A stretch of 64,000 nucleotides of DNA from contig NC_056049.1 in the NCBI RefSeq assembly GCF_004379255.2, positions 20,196,063 through 20,260,062 of the forward strand. The letters run 5' to 3'. Source of the stretch: Salvia splendens. Its lineage: Eukaryota; Streptophyta; Magnoliopsida; Lamiales; Lamiaceae. Under the pieces are notes generated by a model. The model was not told where the DNA came from and ran no database searches. It was given only the letters and a program-made list of their open reading frames with translations. Positions 22,456 to 34,450 of this stretch are shown piece by piece. Made by a program: the position numbers and the translations under genes. The first letter of the stretch is position 1. Each line of letters begins with the position of its first letter.

Positions 22456-25400
22456 TTACCCATGATGGTGAGGCGAAGTTGGTTGATCTGGCGAGGAGCA
22501 GTGGGCAGAGCTCCCATGCAGTCTACGATCCTCAGATGCTCTGGCATGATTTCCATCATTTAGCTGGGATTGCTCATTTGCATCAGGCAAGCCTGATTGA
22601 CCAGGAGAACCAAAATCAAGCTGTTCATTATTAGAAGCATAGGCAGCATCATGATCATACGGATACATCATCATAACTGGTGGAACCGAAGGTCCGTTTG
22701 AGACTCCATTAGGATTCATCGCTGCCAAAGGGTACATGTTATATGCCACATTCTGAGGACCATCTTGACCAAAGTTTGAGTGCAAATGAACATTCTGAGA
22801 CTGGTAAGATGGGGTTGAGTTATTCCTGTAGGAGTTCCAAAAACGGTGGTCACCTCGACCCTCTCCATGAGAGTAACGTTCAGTTCGAGGGTTAGTTTTC
22901 TCAGTCTGGTTTCTGTTGTGACTACGTGAAGCAGCCCTTGATTTTGAATTAGCAGTCCACTTCACCTCTTTGTCCAAGTTATCATTTCTGTCATGGTTAT
23001 AGTTCCCTCTTCTGCTGCCTGACGAGTGGTAATCCCTACTAGTAATCTTCTGAATCAATGAAAACAAAACTGTTAAAATACTATACTCGATGGGAAGTGC
23101 TAAAACATAGAACATGGCTAGTGTAACTTTTGTCCAAAGAAAATCTAGCCGGCAAGCCAAAGCAAGGACCTAAAATAGTAGTAGATGATAATATTCTAGC
23201 AATTTCTGTAATGACAACAGATCAGTGAAAATTATAAGCAAAACAAAAAAAAATAGAATCATAATAAGAAGTGGTTTTTACAGGATTAGGCAAGTATGTT
23301 CCGGTTCCACTACGATATCTTGGCACATCATCCATGTAGCTTTGATATATATTGGGATGTCGCCCGGAAACTGACTGAAGGGAAGCAATAGGAACCATAT
23401 GGTGACCGTAATTTGTCATAAGCTGAGAGAACAAGTTTGCATTGGTTGAAAGTGGTCTACCAAGATTGTCGAATGGAAGTTGACCCTGTACAAATGATGG
23501 TGGAACCATGACAGGTGAAGGAAATGCAGAAGGCCCTTGGTACCTAAGATTCTGACAGACCCTTCCAAATTGTAAGCTTTGCCAATGGCTTACAAAGTCA
23601 CTATTAAGAATATCAGGCTTCCGTTCTTTGGATGTCTCATTAGTTGAGATTCCTAGTAAGGATCTCGAGGAATGTAACTCGTGTAATTGATCTAATCCCT
23701 TGGGATTGATGTTCATTACAGATTCACTATCATTCACAGTCTCATGACCTCCGAAATGCCCACTTGATGCATCAGCTATACCTGCCTCAGGTGGAATGTT
23801 ATAAACCGGAAGCATCGCAAGGAAAGGGATTGGAGGACCAGTCGGGTAGAATGCAATTACCCCAGAATTCTCACTCATTCTATGCCTTGAGCCAGGACCA
23901 ATCAGTACTGGGGCAAAGGGCATCATTGAGTCTGATCCACTAGTCTGAGCAACCTCAGAGTCGGGCATATGGTGCCTAGAAACATGCAAAGACACATCCG
24001 GCTCAGACTCAGGGTATCTTTCAGTGACTTCAGTCCCCAAATTTGACAGTGAACCCCGCTCCTGGTCATCATCTGTGTCATTTGATGCGTGCTCAGACAT
24101 AACTTTACCTTTTACGTGGTTGTTAATTAGATCTGTCGCAATTTTCTTTCCCCTTTTTTCTTTCGAAAATTTAGGTGCCTTCCCTGATGATCCATCCCAG
24201 GAGCTCTCTGAAGAAGTTCTACTTCTCAAAGAATTACTATGGACAGCTGATGAGAACCTTGAATTGCCTGATTTTTCATCTGCATGAACCTCACCAACAT
24301 TGATATCCTGCTCCAGAGAACTATCAGTATTATCCCTCTCTGCTCCACATTTTTCCCTCAAATGCCTTTGCTGAGTTCTCGCACTGCTAGAGGCAGTTAC
24401 TCGAGATTGTGGAGGAATATATTTTAAACCTGACTGTGATACTGATGGTTTTTCGTGACTTTGGAGTGTGTCTAAATTTCCATTCTCGAGATCATACGGA
24501 CAAGACGATCTAGAATCTTGTTCCTGCCAAAACTCATTATTGGCCTCTCCCAAGTCCATACGACCAAAATTCTCATTGATTCGGTCAAGTGACTCTTCAG
24601 ATGAATTAAGTCCAATGCTCGGGAAATATTGAGTCAATTGGGATGATACCAAACCGTGAGGAAATTGTAAGTGTGTGCATGATGGGTCCATCATAGGGAT
24701 GTTTGCAGGGACAAATCTTGGAAAATTCTGTTGATTGTACCCCATAGAAGCAAGAAAGGATGGAGGGATAGAATAAGGTAGATGACCTGACGTTAAATTA
24801 ACTGGAACTTGAACTTGGCCATTGAACCCTTGAAGTGAAGCAGACGCCATCATATTCACAATATCTTGATCTTCTGGGTGCATCAGCTGTGTTCCAGAGG
24901 TGGTTGCAAACTCTTCACTTAGGGCGTAGCTATTTGAAACACAATTGGTGGCAGAAGCATCAAGAATTTGATGTGATCTTGCCACTGTATCTTCAACTGA
25001 AGTATGATTGTTGTGGGTAAACAAAGTCTCTGGCCCAAACCCGTTCCTCCTACAACTCGAATCCAATCTAGAATGAGCAGCACGAGCATCTGTATTTTCT
25101 CCATGTCTGCTATGTTGTACTTGTGATGAGACATCACTATAGTTATCAGTCAGTTCAGGACTGGAGTGTGTTCGGGCAATAAGACGCCTTCCCTCAGTGT
25201 CATTTGCCGAATGATCTGCACTCAGATCTCTCTGGTTCTTATCAGTAAGTACAACCTGATCAGGGACAGTATCTCTTCCAATATGATCAGTGACCTGCAA
25301 GCTGTTTAAATTGAATTGACTTTTTAAGCTGAGTGAGCGTGAAGCTGAAGACAAATCACTTTTCATGGGAAACATCCCATATGAGTTTTCACCGTGCTCA

Positions 25401-28400
25401 CAGGAAACATTGTGAGTATGAGTGCTCCGAACCTCTACCCCATGAGCATTAGAGCTTTCTTTTGCCTTCCTCCCATTATTGGAAATACGAAGCTCATGAG
25501 GGCTATCTGGAGTTGACAATCTCAAGCACTCAACTCCTGGTGCATCAGGGCGATGACCACTTCCATGTCTCTTCCACGTATTCATAAAGAACTGATTGAC
25601 TTCAAAATCTAAGTTCTCTTTTGGGCAGTCAAGTAACCGTGCCAGTCTCTTAGCTCCAAAAGCAAATGCACTTCGTATTCTGAAAAAGTTACCTGGAAAT
25701 AGAAAGCATGTCATTTACATGAATTTATAATGAGTCAGGAAAATGAATATCAATACATTGCTAACTGTTGGAGGCCATCATTGTATAATAAAAGAATTTA
25801 AGAGGTCAATGTACTTAAGGATCATAATAAAGCAAATTATACATAACATTCATTCTCCAATAAACCCAATATGAAAGAAAATTTGTATCAGAAAACTGAT
25901 TTATTTAAAAAAGTGCCATAATCTAGCAGCGTACATCTATTAAGAAAAAAAATCAATCCATCCTTCACTATTTATTATATATCAGATACAGCTCCCTCGG
26001 GTTACAAACAGATTCAGCCTTGCCCCAAGGAAATATTACTGGACAGATATTTATAAGTATCATACTCTTTGCAACTGCCATGGGATCATATACATTTCAA
26101 ACTCACGATACTCTATGTTTCTACACCTCGTTGTAAAAAAAGATTTTTAAAACAAATCAGGCACTAAATCCATATAGCTATACTTATGAAATATTAAGAG
26201 GGAAGAGGTTGGAGAACATGCATGCAGCTAAGACTTGCGCAAAGGTCAAATATGAAAAAAAAAAGAGAACTTGAGAAATATTAAACCTTAAAACTACTCG
26301 AACTTACCTTTACTAACACTTCGTCCAAGGTTGTTGTTCACTCGTAAGGGATCAATCACGTTAAAATGCTTGGAAGAAAATTTCTGACCATTACTTTCCT
26401 GGCCGCCAGGAAAAACAGCATACACAGAGCTACAAGCTTCAAGAAACAACTTGCTAAGTAGCAACTCCCCACTATCTTTCCTAGGAGGTTCAGCTGCAAA
26501 ATACAGCAAACAAGACATTTTACCAAGGAAAGAAATGGCGTACAGGGCATGAATTATAACAAAAATCTGAATTTTTAATACCAGTTACATCAGGTAGGCA
26601 ATTAATAGCTACAGGTCCCCATAAGCTAACACAAAAGTTCTCCCAGTCAAAATTGCTAAAGAACTCCAGAAAACGATATAGGACCTGCAAAGTTTTACAT
26701 AAGTGCTCAGGAGAACAATTGAGAAAGAAAATAAACTTGGATACAAACAAACAAAAGAAAAAGTCACCTCAAGTGGTCCATGAAAGGAATTGTTGAAAAC
26801 ATGAAAGATGTAAAGAACTAAAGTCTCCAGGGCATAAGTAGATATGAGTCCATGATGAGCGCCCAATATGCGGCTTTCATAATAGCACCACGCTTTGATC
26901 AATATAATACTTCGCTTGAACAGATGATTCTGACTTATCAGATTATCGATCTGGGAAACCAAACATGGAATAATGTGGTGAGACAACTAGTTATTTGTCT
27001 TGAGGTTTCATAAAAGTTACTCCCTCTGCCTGAGTTTTAAAGTCCCATTTTGCCATTTTGGGATGTCCGTGATTTAAAATCCCATTTGCTTTTAGGTAGG
27101 GGGACCCACCATTCAACTAACTCATTACACTCATATTTTATTATAAAACAAATAAACAAAAGTGGAGTCCACATTCCACTAACTCATTTTCCCATTTTTC
27201 TTCACAAAGTTAAATAATTTCTTAAAACCCGTGTCAAGTCAAAATGGGACTAAAAATGGCAGACGGAGGGAGTATTATCTCCGTCCCTCAAAAGATGTCA
27301 CACTTGAGGAATGACACTAGATTTCAAGAGATGTGGTTTAGTGTGTAAGTGTAGAGAGAAAAGATATTTGAATATATTAATGTACAGAGAGAAAAAAGTA
27401 ATTGAGGTAATAATGAAGAGAGTAAGAGAAAGTAGTTGGATGTATTAATGATTTTTTTTTCCAAATATAGAAAAGTGCCATCTTTTCTGGGACAAACCAA
27501 AAAGAAAAAATGTGACATCTTTTCAGGGTTGGAGGGAGTACTATAACTTGTGCTGCAAAAATTCTGTTAGTAAATCGGAAAATACTTACCTCGTCAAGAA
27601 AGCAGAGTGTACACAAGCCACCAACTTGATTAAAAGAGATGTCCACCACAATATTTTCCACAAGACATTTAATTATCTTGACCTGAGACACAGAAGGGGA
27701 CATAAAAGAAAAGGACATTCATTAGTACAGAATAGCAACTACTAACTTAAGACAGCATTGACATGAAAATCTTCATCACACTACAATAACCAGTACCATC
27801 TTGATAAACCTACTAAACTGAAATAACATCCGCCATCATCATATGCCACACATTAAATTGGCTCCGTGTTAGGAAAATTCAAAGTCTATACCCATTTAAC
27901 TGCTCAATCTTCACACTGCATTATATAAACAGTGACAAGTCCCCAACAAAAAAGACTGAATTAGGAACTCTGGATGCACCAAAAAGATCACCAGACCATC
28001 AGGAGAAAATTAGATGATTAACCCTGGCCCCGAATCCATGTGTGCAGTGCGAGTTGTGCGAATCCTCCATTACATGTCTGATACAATGTGTTCAAACAAA
28101 GCAAGCAAGGATTTGGAGAGTTGGAAAGAACTAGAAAAAACATCGAAACTATTCTTTTTATTTGTTTTAGATAAGGGCGAGAAATTGAGTATCAAAAGCA
28201 AAGACAAAAAATAAAATATCAAAGTAAATAGGGATTAGAAAGAGCACATACTTCAGCTTGAATATACTGAACCTCCTTCACACGAAACTCAGCATTTTCA
28301 TTCTTTTCCTCTCTCTGCAGAATATCTTTAACCAGATTGGCCCACGTATCCTTCAAATTCGGATTCTGACTGAAAGCAGTCAGATCGATGTCTCCATCAG

Positions 28401-29374
28401 GCAGATATGTCTTCAAGGGGACAGAACCAAAGGTGCAGACCTGTGGAGCATGAAAAAGGTTAAAAAAGACCTAAACAAAAGAAACACTACAAATATCCTT
28501 AGAGAGAACATAGGACATTTTGAGCATGATACTTTGTCTGAGTCATAATAGAAATTTTGAGAATGAGACTTTGTTCAGAATCATAAAAGTATTCTGAGGA
28601 TGATACTTTGTCAGAATAATGAAAGAAATAAAACTGCATTTCACTACTATATTTCATGGCTCTCGGGACACACTAAATAGTCACCCTGGGTTTCAGATTC
28701 TGTTCACCTCTTATTTCTATCCATTCAACATCAGATATTGATGCTTTTCCCATCTAGAAAAGTAGCTCATTTGAATGATAAGATGAAGTTCAGGTCCACC
28801 CTGTGTGCTGTAAATCTGCCTGAGCTTATTTTCTCCAGCAGAGAGACACTCGGTAAGATAACAGATTTGTTTATACTCCTATATCAGTTACCTCACCTGA
28901 TAACCATGGGCTCACTCATAACTTAACTTAGTTTCAGAGAACGTGTATCAAATTATATCAGCAAATACTTGGACTAACATAAGAAAATGCAAAATAGAAA
29001 ACGTTGCAAGGTAAAGACTAGCAAATTATGAATTTCCGGAGCCATGTAACAAATTATGCAAAAACCAACTGCTATTATCGATTAGCACTGATTTAAACTT
29101 TAAGTTACAATAAAATAAAATAGAGCTCTGCATTCATTCCAACAACCTGACATGGGAAACACTTCATGATGAGCCGCTGCACATAATCCGCAACAGCATT
29201 CCTGCGCTCCTCGGATAGCTGGTTGGGTTGAATGCAGGCAATGAGCTCTGCAGTCCGCCTCTCCGCCTTCATCCACCGTTCTGTATCCAGGGCACGCATA
29301 ACAGGCCCCGCCCCGGGTAAGAGCCCATTGGGCAATTGCTCATCTGTCTCAGTCCATCCTTCATGTTCTCCCAT
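22456..29374 (-). CDS. Nucleotidyltransferase / PAP-OAS1 substrate-binding family protein
   Basis: Exons, reading on the minus strand: 29374-29147, 28440-28252, 27682-27590, 26950-26768, 26684-26582, 26493-26308, 25692-23282, 23049-22456. All are GT-AG and joinable in frame, giving about 1328 aa. The start at 29374 (MGEHEGW) is preferred over 29383 because relatives start MGEHE (from memory). The nucleotidyltransferase signature is clear: GS at 81-82, PDGDID at 90-95, third acidic residue D153 in VVDISF. The PAP-associated core follows at about 171-325 (HLFKRSIILIKAWCYYES and GLISTYALETL). The C-terminal thousand residues are low-complexity, rich in Ser/Asn/Gly/Pro and probably disordered. 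Family knowledge suggests RNA 3'-end nucleotide addition, but the substrate is unknown. It resembles the Arabidopsis At3g61690 group. A 3'-UTR intron around 22312-22381 is possible. Intron 3 contains two MITEs. Confidence 0.94.
27020..27272. mobile_element. Stowaway-type MITE in PAP-like gene intron
   Basis: CTCCCTCTGCC at the left and GACGGAGGGAG at the right, flanked by TA (27018-27019, 27273-27274). The interior has the family blocks CCATTTTGCC, CCACTAACTCA and TTTCTTAAAACCCGTG. Confidence 0.88.
27278..27538. mobile_element. Second Stowaway-type MITE, five bases further on
   Basis: It starts TCTCCGTCCCTCAAAAGATGTCACA and ends with the inverse (TGTGACATCTTTTCAGGGTTGGAGGGAG), followed by TA 27539-27540. 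The inverted ends extend about 28 bases. It belongs to a different subfamily from its neighbour, so this is not a tandem duplication. Confidence 0.82.
28517..28628. repeat. Three imperfect intronic repeats about 37 bp each
   Basis: In an intron of the PAP-like gene the pattern TTTTGAG.ATGA.ACTTTGT..GA.TCATAA occurs three times in a row (from about 28517, 28553 and 28590). The copies are diverged. Confidence 0.7.
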
Positions 29375-30009
29375 CACTAGCACCTTCTCTAAAACAGAAC
29401 TAATATTTGCACCAACAAAACAAGGACCACCAATCCCTCTTCAGATATATATTGAGCCAACTTTTCTTTCCTCAAACCAAAAATGAAATTGAAGCAACAA
29501 AAATGGAGCTTTTCTCCCGCAGAATGCAGAATCTAACCCTAATGTGGAAACAAGCAGCTCTAGGCGTCAACTTTATGATAGATAGACTGTATATACTTGG
29601 AAAAAATTGCAATAAATGATACAAGAAAATCAATACCGTACGGCATACATCATAATCCCCAAAAGATATTACTTTAAGAGACACCAAACCCTACCCAAAA
29701 GCTAAAGAAAAGGATAAAGTGGATCAAGTAATCTGAAACAAAACCCTAATTCAAACCCGGAATCACCTAAATTCCGGAAATGCCGTCGAAAAATCGAATA
29801 ACAGCATTCGATATTACTTAATTTGAGGAAAAAGGAAGTATCGAACACGGATGAAAAATGATTGGATGTATTGATTGTGAAACTGTGTGTAAAATTGGGA
29901 ATTCTTGACGAGGGGAACTGTGGAAACTGGTATGACGTTGTGAGGAATTTGATTAATTTTTGAATGTGTGTGGGGAAATGGGGGAACAATTTTTGGTAAA
30001 ATGATGAGG

Positions 30010-30780
30010 AGAAGCGTAGAGAGTTTGAGATAGACTAAGATTACTATTAACTGCATATCACATTTAAAAATACTTACTACCAAAATTAATTTTGTTATAT
30101 TTTTTTTTGTTCAAAACAACTGGGATGGGCTTTCTAATTTTTTGTTATTTTCCTTTCATAGTTCATATTGCATTCAATAATCATTATGACTAATATAGAT
30201 GAATAGTATCCATTGCTATTCAGACTTGGAAATAAGGCTTGTATTGTCCTAAATTGAACGGATCAATCTTGTGATTCTTAATTTGTAAGGACATCGATAT
30301 CAGCATCCTCACGTGCCTAGCAGTTAAGCACGACATTGCAGGCCAGCGACGAATGCTCGCGTATGCGTGCTTTTTCCATGCAAATTCGCCACTTCTTTAC
30401 CATTGTCTAACTATATTTTTTAAGCCAAAAAATAGTTTAAAATTTTAAAAAAAAAGTTAGATTTATTAAATTATGTATTTATAATTTCAGTTATGTATTT
30501 GAGTGTTTTTCAGAGGACAAGGATTGAAAAAATGGAGATAAGAATTCGTAGTGCTTGTCTAAAATGGGATGTGGTGGATGCCCAATGTTTAGGTGCTCAG
30601 TAAATTTGTAATCTATTACGATTGACTTTAAATGGTAGTAGCAATAAGGGATATGTGATTCTCGATGATAGACGAGTCATTGTGGTCACTGGTCAGGATG
30701 TAATTGTATAGTATTTCATTAACGAGCTTCCTAAATTACTTAACAACTCTCATTTGAGTTCAGCATGGATTTTAAGAAAT
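30010..30780. other. Intergenic DNA upstream of the PAP-like gene
   Basis: The gene's 5' leader probably begins near 30010 on the minus strand; the telo-box-like motif TTAGGGTTT lies on the minus strand near 29745. From 30110 to 30780 I see no gene or defined repeat. Confidence 0.5.
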
Positions 30781-30781
30781 A

Positions 30782-31054
30782 CTTCCTACATCTCATAAAA
30801 ATATGTACACTTTCCATTTTTTATCATTCCACAAAAATATATGCATTCCAATTTTAGAAAGCTATCTAATTTTATTACCCTTATACATCAACGTATTTAC
30901 AACTTATGTCATCATTAAACATTACAAATAATATGAGTCTCAATATCTACTAACACGACTTTAACTATCATTCTCATCATCTCTTTTACTTTATCAATTT
31001 TATCTTAATTCTCGGGTCATACCAATTGCCTATATTTTTATGGGACGGAGAAAG
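30782..31054. mobile_element. Stowaway-type MITE
   Basis: The left end CTTCCTACATCTCATAAAAATAT pairs with the right end ATATTTTTATGGGACGGAGAAAG, with TA on both sides (30780-30781, 31055-31056). Confidence 0.85.
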
Positions 31055-31166
31055 TATAAAGGAAAGTGAGTGGAAAAATGTAGTGGAATGTAAGACCCAT
31101 TTTTATGTAACTATGTTAGTTTATACTCACTCGTGTCTCCCATTTTGGAATATCCATAAAAAAATA

Positions 31167-31492
31167 CTCCCTCCGTCCCAGTTTAAGAGTCTCATCTTGT
31201 CATTTCCGTTCGTCTCATTTTAAAAGTCCCATTTAGAATTTACCATATTTGAACATAAAATTTGACCTTATTGTTGATGAAATTTATACTCAAATGTCAT
31301 TATTTTCATAAAAATAAAACAAAAGAAACACCTTTTACATACAAAAAGTCAAAAGGGTCTCACTTTCCACTACCTCAATTCAATTATTACACACTCCAAC
31401 AACTACTACCTTACTTCAATTACTACACACTTCAACAATTTCTTAAAACTCGTGCCTAACTAAATTGCACTCATAAATTGGGATGGAGAGAG
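31167..31492. mobile_element. Stowaway-type MITE
   Basis: CTCCCTCCGTCCCAGTTTAAGAG at the left, ATTGGGATGGAGAGAG at the right, TA at 31165-31166 and 31493-31494. Directly after it, 31495-31680 looks like one more damaged copy ending ACGCAGGGAGAAATA. Confidence 0.85.
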
Positions 31493-31969
31493 TAGTCTTA
31501 TTTCTAAAATGGAAAATTTCTTTCTTACTTCACCTATTTTTTTCTCATGTATCTTATACTTTACCCACTGTTTATCCATCTCTCATACTTTATTCATTTT
31601 TTCTCGTTTCTCTCTTACTAAATTCTTATTAAAACTCATGTCGTCTACAAATGAGACTATTTTTTTGTAAACGCAGGGAGAAATAAAATGTGAGTAGAAT
31701 TAATTAGTAGAATATGAGGTTTACCTATCATTTATAGTAAAAATGAACTGAAACTCCTAAGGGTGTGTTGGGGAGCATGGAATTGGAGGTGTGGAATTGG
31801 AATTGGAGCCTTCAAATCCAAATCCAATGTTTGGTACCACAAAAATGTTTGGATTTTGGAATCGAATTGCAATTCCAAATCTTCCAATTCCACAATTTGA
31901 ATTTCATATCAAAAGTAGAAAATTGGAATTCCAAAGCCATAAAATTAGATAAATTCACTATATATCCAC

Positions 31970-32340
31970 AACACACACTAAACACATTTCACACACTTCA
32001 CGCACTACACACATTTTACACAATACACACATTTCACAGACTTCAAGCATTTCACACACAACACACACTACACACATTTCACACAGTACACACATTTCAC
32101 ACACAACACACACTACACACATTTCAACATTTCACATGATTCACACACTACACACATTTCACACACTTCATGCACTACACACACTAAACTTCATGCATTT
32201 CACACACTACACATATTTCACACACTTCACGCATTTCACACATAACGCACACTGCACACATTTCACACACTTCACACACAACACACATTTCACACACTAC
32301 CACATTTCACACACTACACACACTTCAACATTTCACATAT
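31970..32340. repeat. CACACA-rich minisatellite, left arm
   Basis: About 370 bases of variable units such as CACACACTACACACATTTCA and CACTTCACGCACTACACA. It is the approximate reverse complement of the array at 32465-32935. Confidence 0.85.
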
Positions 32341-32464
32341 CAAGCATCCGATTGTTTTTATATCTTTTTTTAGATTTTTTTTCGTTCCTAACTGAACCGT
32401 ATCGAAAAATTAAAATTTTCAATAAGTTTAACTGAAGTAACAAAAAAACTAAAAAACTGAACCA

Positions 32465-32935
32465 AATTTGAAATTTAGTTTGTGAATTGTGTGTGTGTGT
32501 ATAGTGTGGTGTTTTATGTATAGTGTGTGTATTTTGTGTAAAATGTGTGTAATGTGTGTAGTATGTATATTTTGTGTATAGTGCATGTAGTATGTTTATT
32601 TTATGCATAGCGTGTGTGTAGAGTGTGCAATGTGTGAAGTGTTTTTTTTGTATAGTGCGTGAACAATGTGTATTTTGTTTATAGTGTATGCAACGTGTGT
32701 AGTGTGTGTATATTGTGTGCAGTGTGTGTATGTTGTGTAGAGTGTGTATTTTGTTTATGGTGTGTGCAGTGTGTGTACTTTGTGTATAGTGTGTGTATTC
32801 TGTGTATAGCGTGTGTAGAGTGTGTAGTGTGTGAAGTGTGTATTTTGTGTGTGCGTGTGTATATATATAGTATGTGTATTTTGTGTAAAGTGTGTGTGAG
32901 TGTATATTTTGTATATAATGTGTATGCATAAATTC
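32465..32935. repeat. GTGTGT-rich minisatellite, right arm
   Basis: About 470 bases of units such as TGTGTGTAGTGTGTGTATTT and AGTGTGTGAAGTGTG. It reads as the inverse of the left array, with a central non-repetitive segment of about 125 bases between them. Confidence 0.85.
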
Positions 32936-33142
32936 TTCAAATTTAATTCCTATCAATTAATTCATTTTACCATACATACGATTTGGATCAAATTTGAATT
33001 CCAATTCTATATTTCAAATGCAGCCTAATAAAAAATGAGCTAAAATGCTATAAATAGGAACTCCTAGGATAGACGGAGGAGGTAGTATATAGGAAAGGAA
33101 ATACAGTACTTGATAACCTACTCATAGGTTTGACTACATACA

Positions 33143-33282
33143 ACTTGTATTTATAGATCTTAGTGTACTTTTTTTAGGAGGTAAGCGATAATTTCTTCGG
33201 CTTTAAAGTAAAACTTGTATTTATAGATCTTAGTGTACTTTTTTTAGGAGGTAAGCGATAATTACTTCGGCTTTAAAGTAAT
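33143..33282. repeat. 70-bp tandem duplication
   Basis: 33143-33212 is repeated at 33213-33282 with about three differences. Each copy starts ACTTGTATTTATAGATC and ends CGGCTTTAAAGTAA. Confidence 0.95.
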
Positions 33283-33302
33283 TGTAAATATGAAAATTAT
33301 TA

Positions 33303-33550
33303 CTCCCTCCGTTCCATAATAAAAATAATATTGTCATTTCGATTCATCTCATAATAAGAGTCTTATTTCACTTTTACCATAAATGGTAAGTATGTCTCAC
33401 GTTCCAGTAACTCACTTCCCTCATATTTTATTATAAAATCAATATGAGAAAGTGGGCCCTTATTCCGCTAACTTTTACAATTCACTATTCTTTATATTTT
33501 TAAAACTCGTGACCACACCAAATGTGATTCCTATTGTGGAACGGATAGAG
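33303..33550. mobile_element. Stowaway-type MITE
   Basis: CTCCCTCCGTTCCATAATA at the left and TATTGTGGAACGGATAGAG at the right, flanked by TA (33301-33302 and 33551-33552), 248 bp. Confidence 0.9.
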
Positions 33551-33859
33551 TACAAAGTCACATTTGTAATAATATCAAGGAAAATAAAGGTATTAACTAA
33601 ATATGCTTTTTCAAAACATATATTTCAACACATCTGTAACGCAAGGATGAAAGGAGTGACGGACTGCTAGGAGGGTTGTATTATCCAGCTCCCCCATGTT
33701 GCTTGAGGGCATCATTAACCCTGTCCCCATTTCCGGCCCCAAGTCCCCTCCACGTCATCATTCCTCTACAGTTGCGGCCCAGGCCCCAACTGCTGTAACC
33801 CTGCAGGTTGCGGCCCGGGCCGCAACTAATAAATGGCACTATTCACAACTCCAACCTAT

Positions 33860-34410
33860 TTAACTCGTAAACGCAATTCGTTGAACAATTGAAACCGGGA
33901 AAATGCATTGTTCATTAGAAACCGGATTAATACGACCATCCATGGTCGCCGTGGCATGGTCAAAAGTTGATTGGAACCTGTCGTGTCTCAAGTCCCATTC
34001 ATCAATGAAGAACTTATGTACCTTAGCCCAATCAGAGCCCTTCCTCCCACGGCGGTGACTTTTACTCAAATGTCCGGCTTTATGTAGCATCCTATCACAG
34101 TACTGAGGAATACGCTGGTAGCGGTTAAATTGTCGGCAAACGCGTCCAGCCTCGTGTGCCTCGACAAATGACCAGCACACCAAATAAGTGTCGCACAAGA
34201 AGGATGCAGTCGAATCAATGCAGTAATCAGGCAGGATGCAATCTGCATACGGTGTCCACAAAAACTACAAAACATAATATAAATAAATCACAATTAATTT
34301 CATATTATAGTAAATTCATTAACTAAGGCAACAAAAATAAATTTCACCTGGCCGGGACGAACTGGGATTCGTCGGAAATTGCTACGGTTTCGTCGCTTGG
34401 TTCGCTTCGC
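33860..34410 (-). pseudogene. Plant mobile domain (PMD) protein fragment, transposon-derived
   Basis: The minus-strand reading from 34270 has WTPYADCILPDYC, then SFVEAHEAGRVCRQF, RYQRIPQYCD and RGRKGSDWAKVHKFF. This is the order of conserved elements at the end of the plant mobile domain found in MAIN-like proteins and in transposons. A preceding exon ends near 34349 (RIPVRPGQ before GTGAAA), joined by an acceptor near 34272. No complete ORF or upstream domain is present, so it is a fragment. The segment 33707-33850, rich in GGCCC and GTTGCGGCC palindromes, looks like the terminus of the carrier element. I could not find a matching right end. It could also be the end of a diverged host gene. 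Confidence 0.55.
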
Positions 34411-34450
34411 TGCTTCTGCTCTGTTTGTTTCTGAGATGCTTCTGCCTTCG

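Larger units (their letters stand above)
31761..33025. mobile_element. Tourist-like element containing mirrored minisatellites
   Basis: The left end GGGTGTGTTGGGG (31761) and the right end TTTCAAATGCAGCC (to 33025) are a weak inverted repeat flanked by TAA (31758-31760 and 33026-33028). Inside the ends, GGAATTGGAATTGG at the left mirrors TTGAATTCCAATTC at the right. The core is two long minisatellites in opposite orientation. There is no coding sequence. The TAA target suggests PIF/Harbinger (Tourist) mobilisation; this class call is moderate. Confidence 0.65.

Noticed and set aside
31765..32956. Long ORFs rich in His-Thr on both strands
   Set aside because: They are translations of the CACACA/GTGTGT minisatellites, with no start context or conserved domain.
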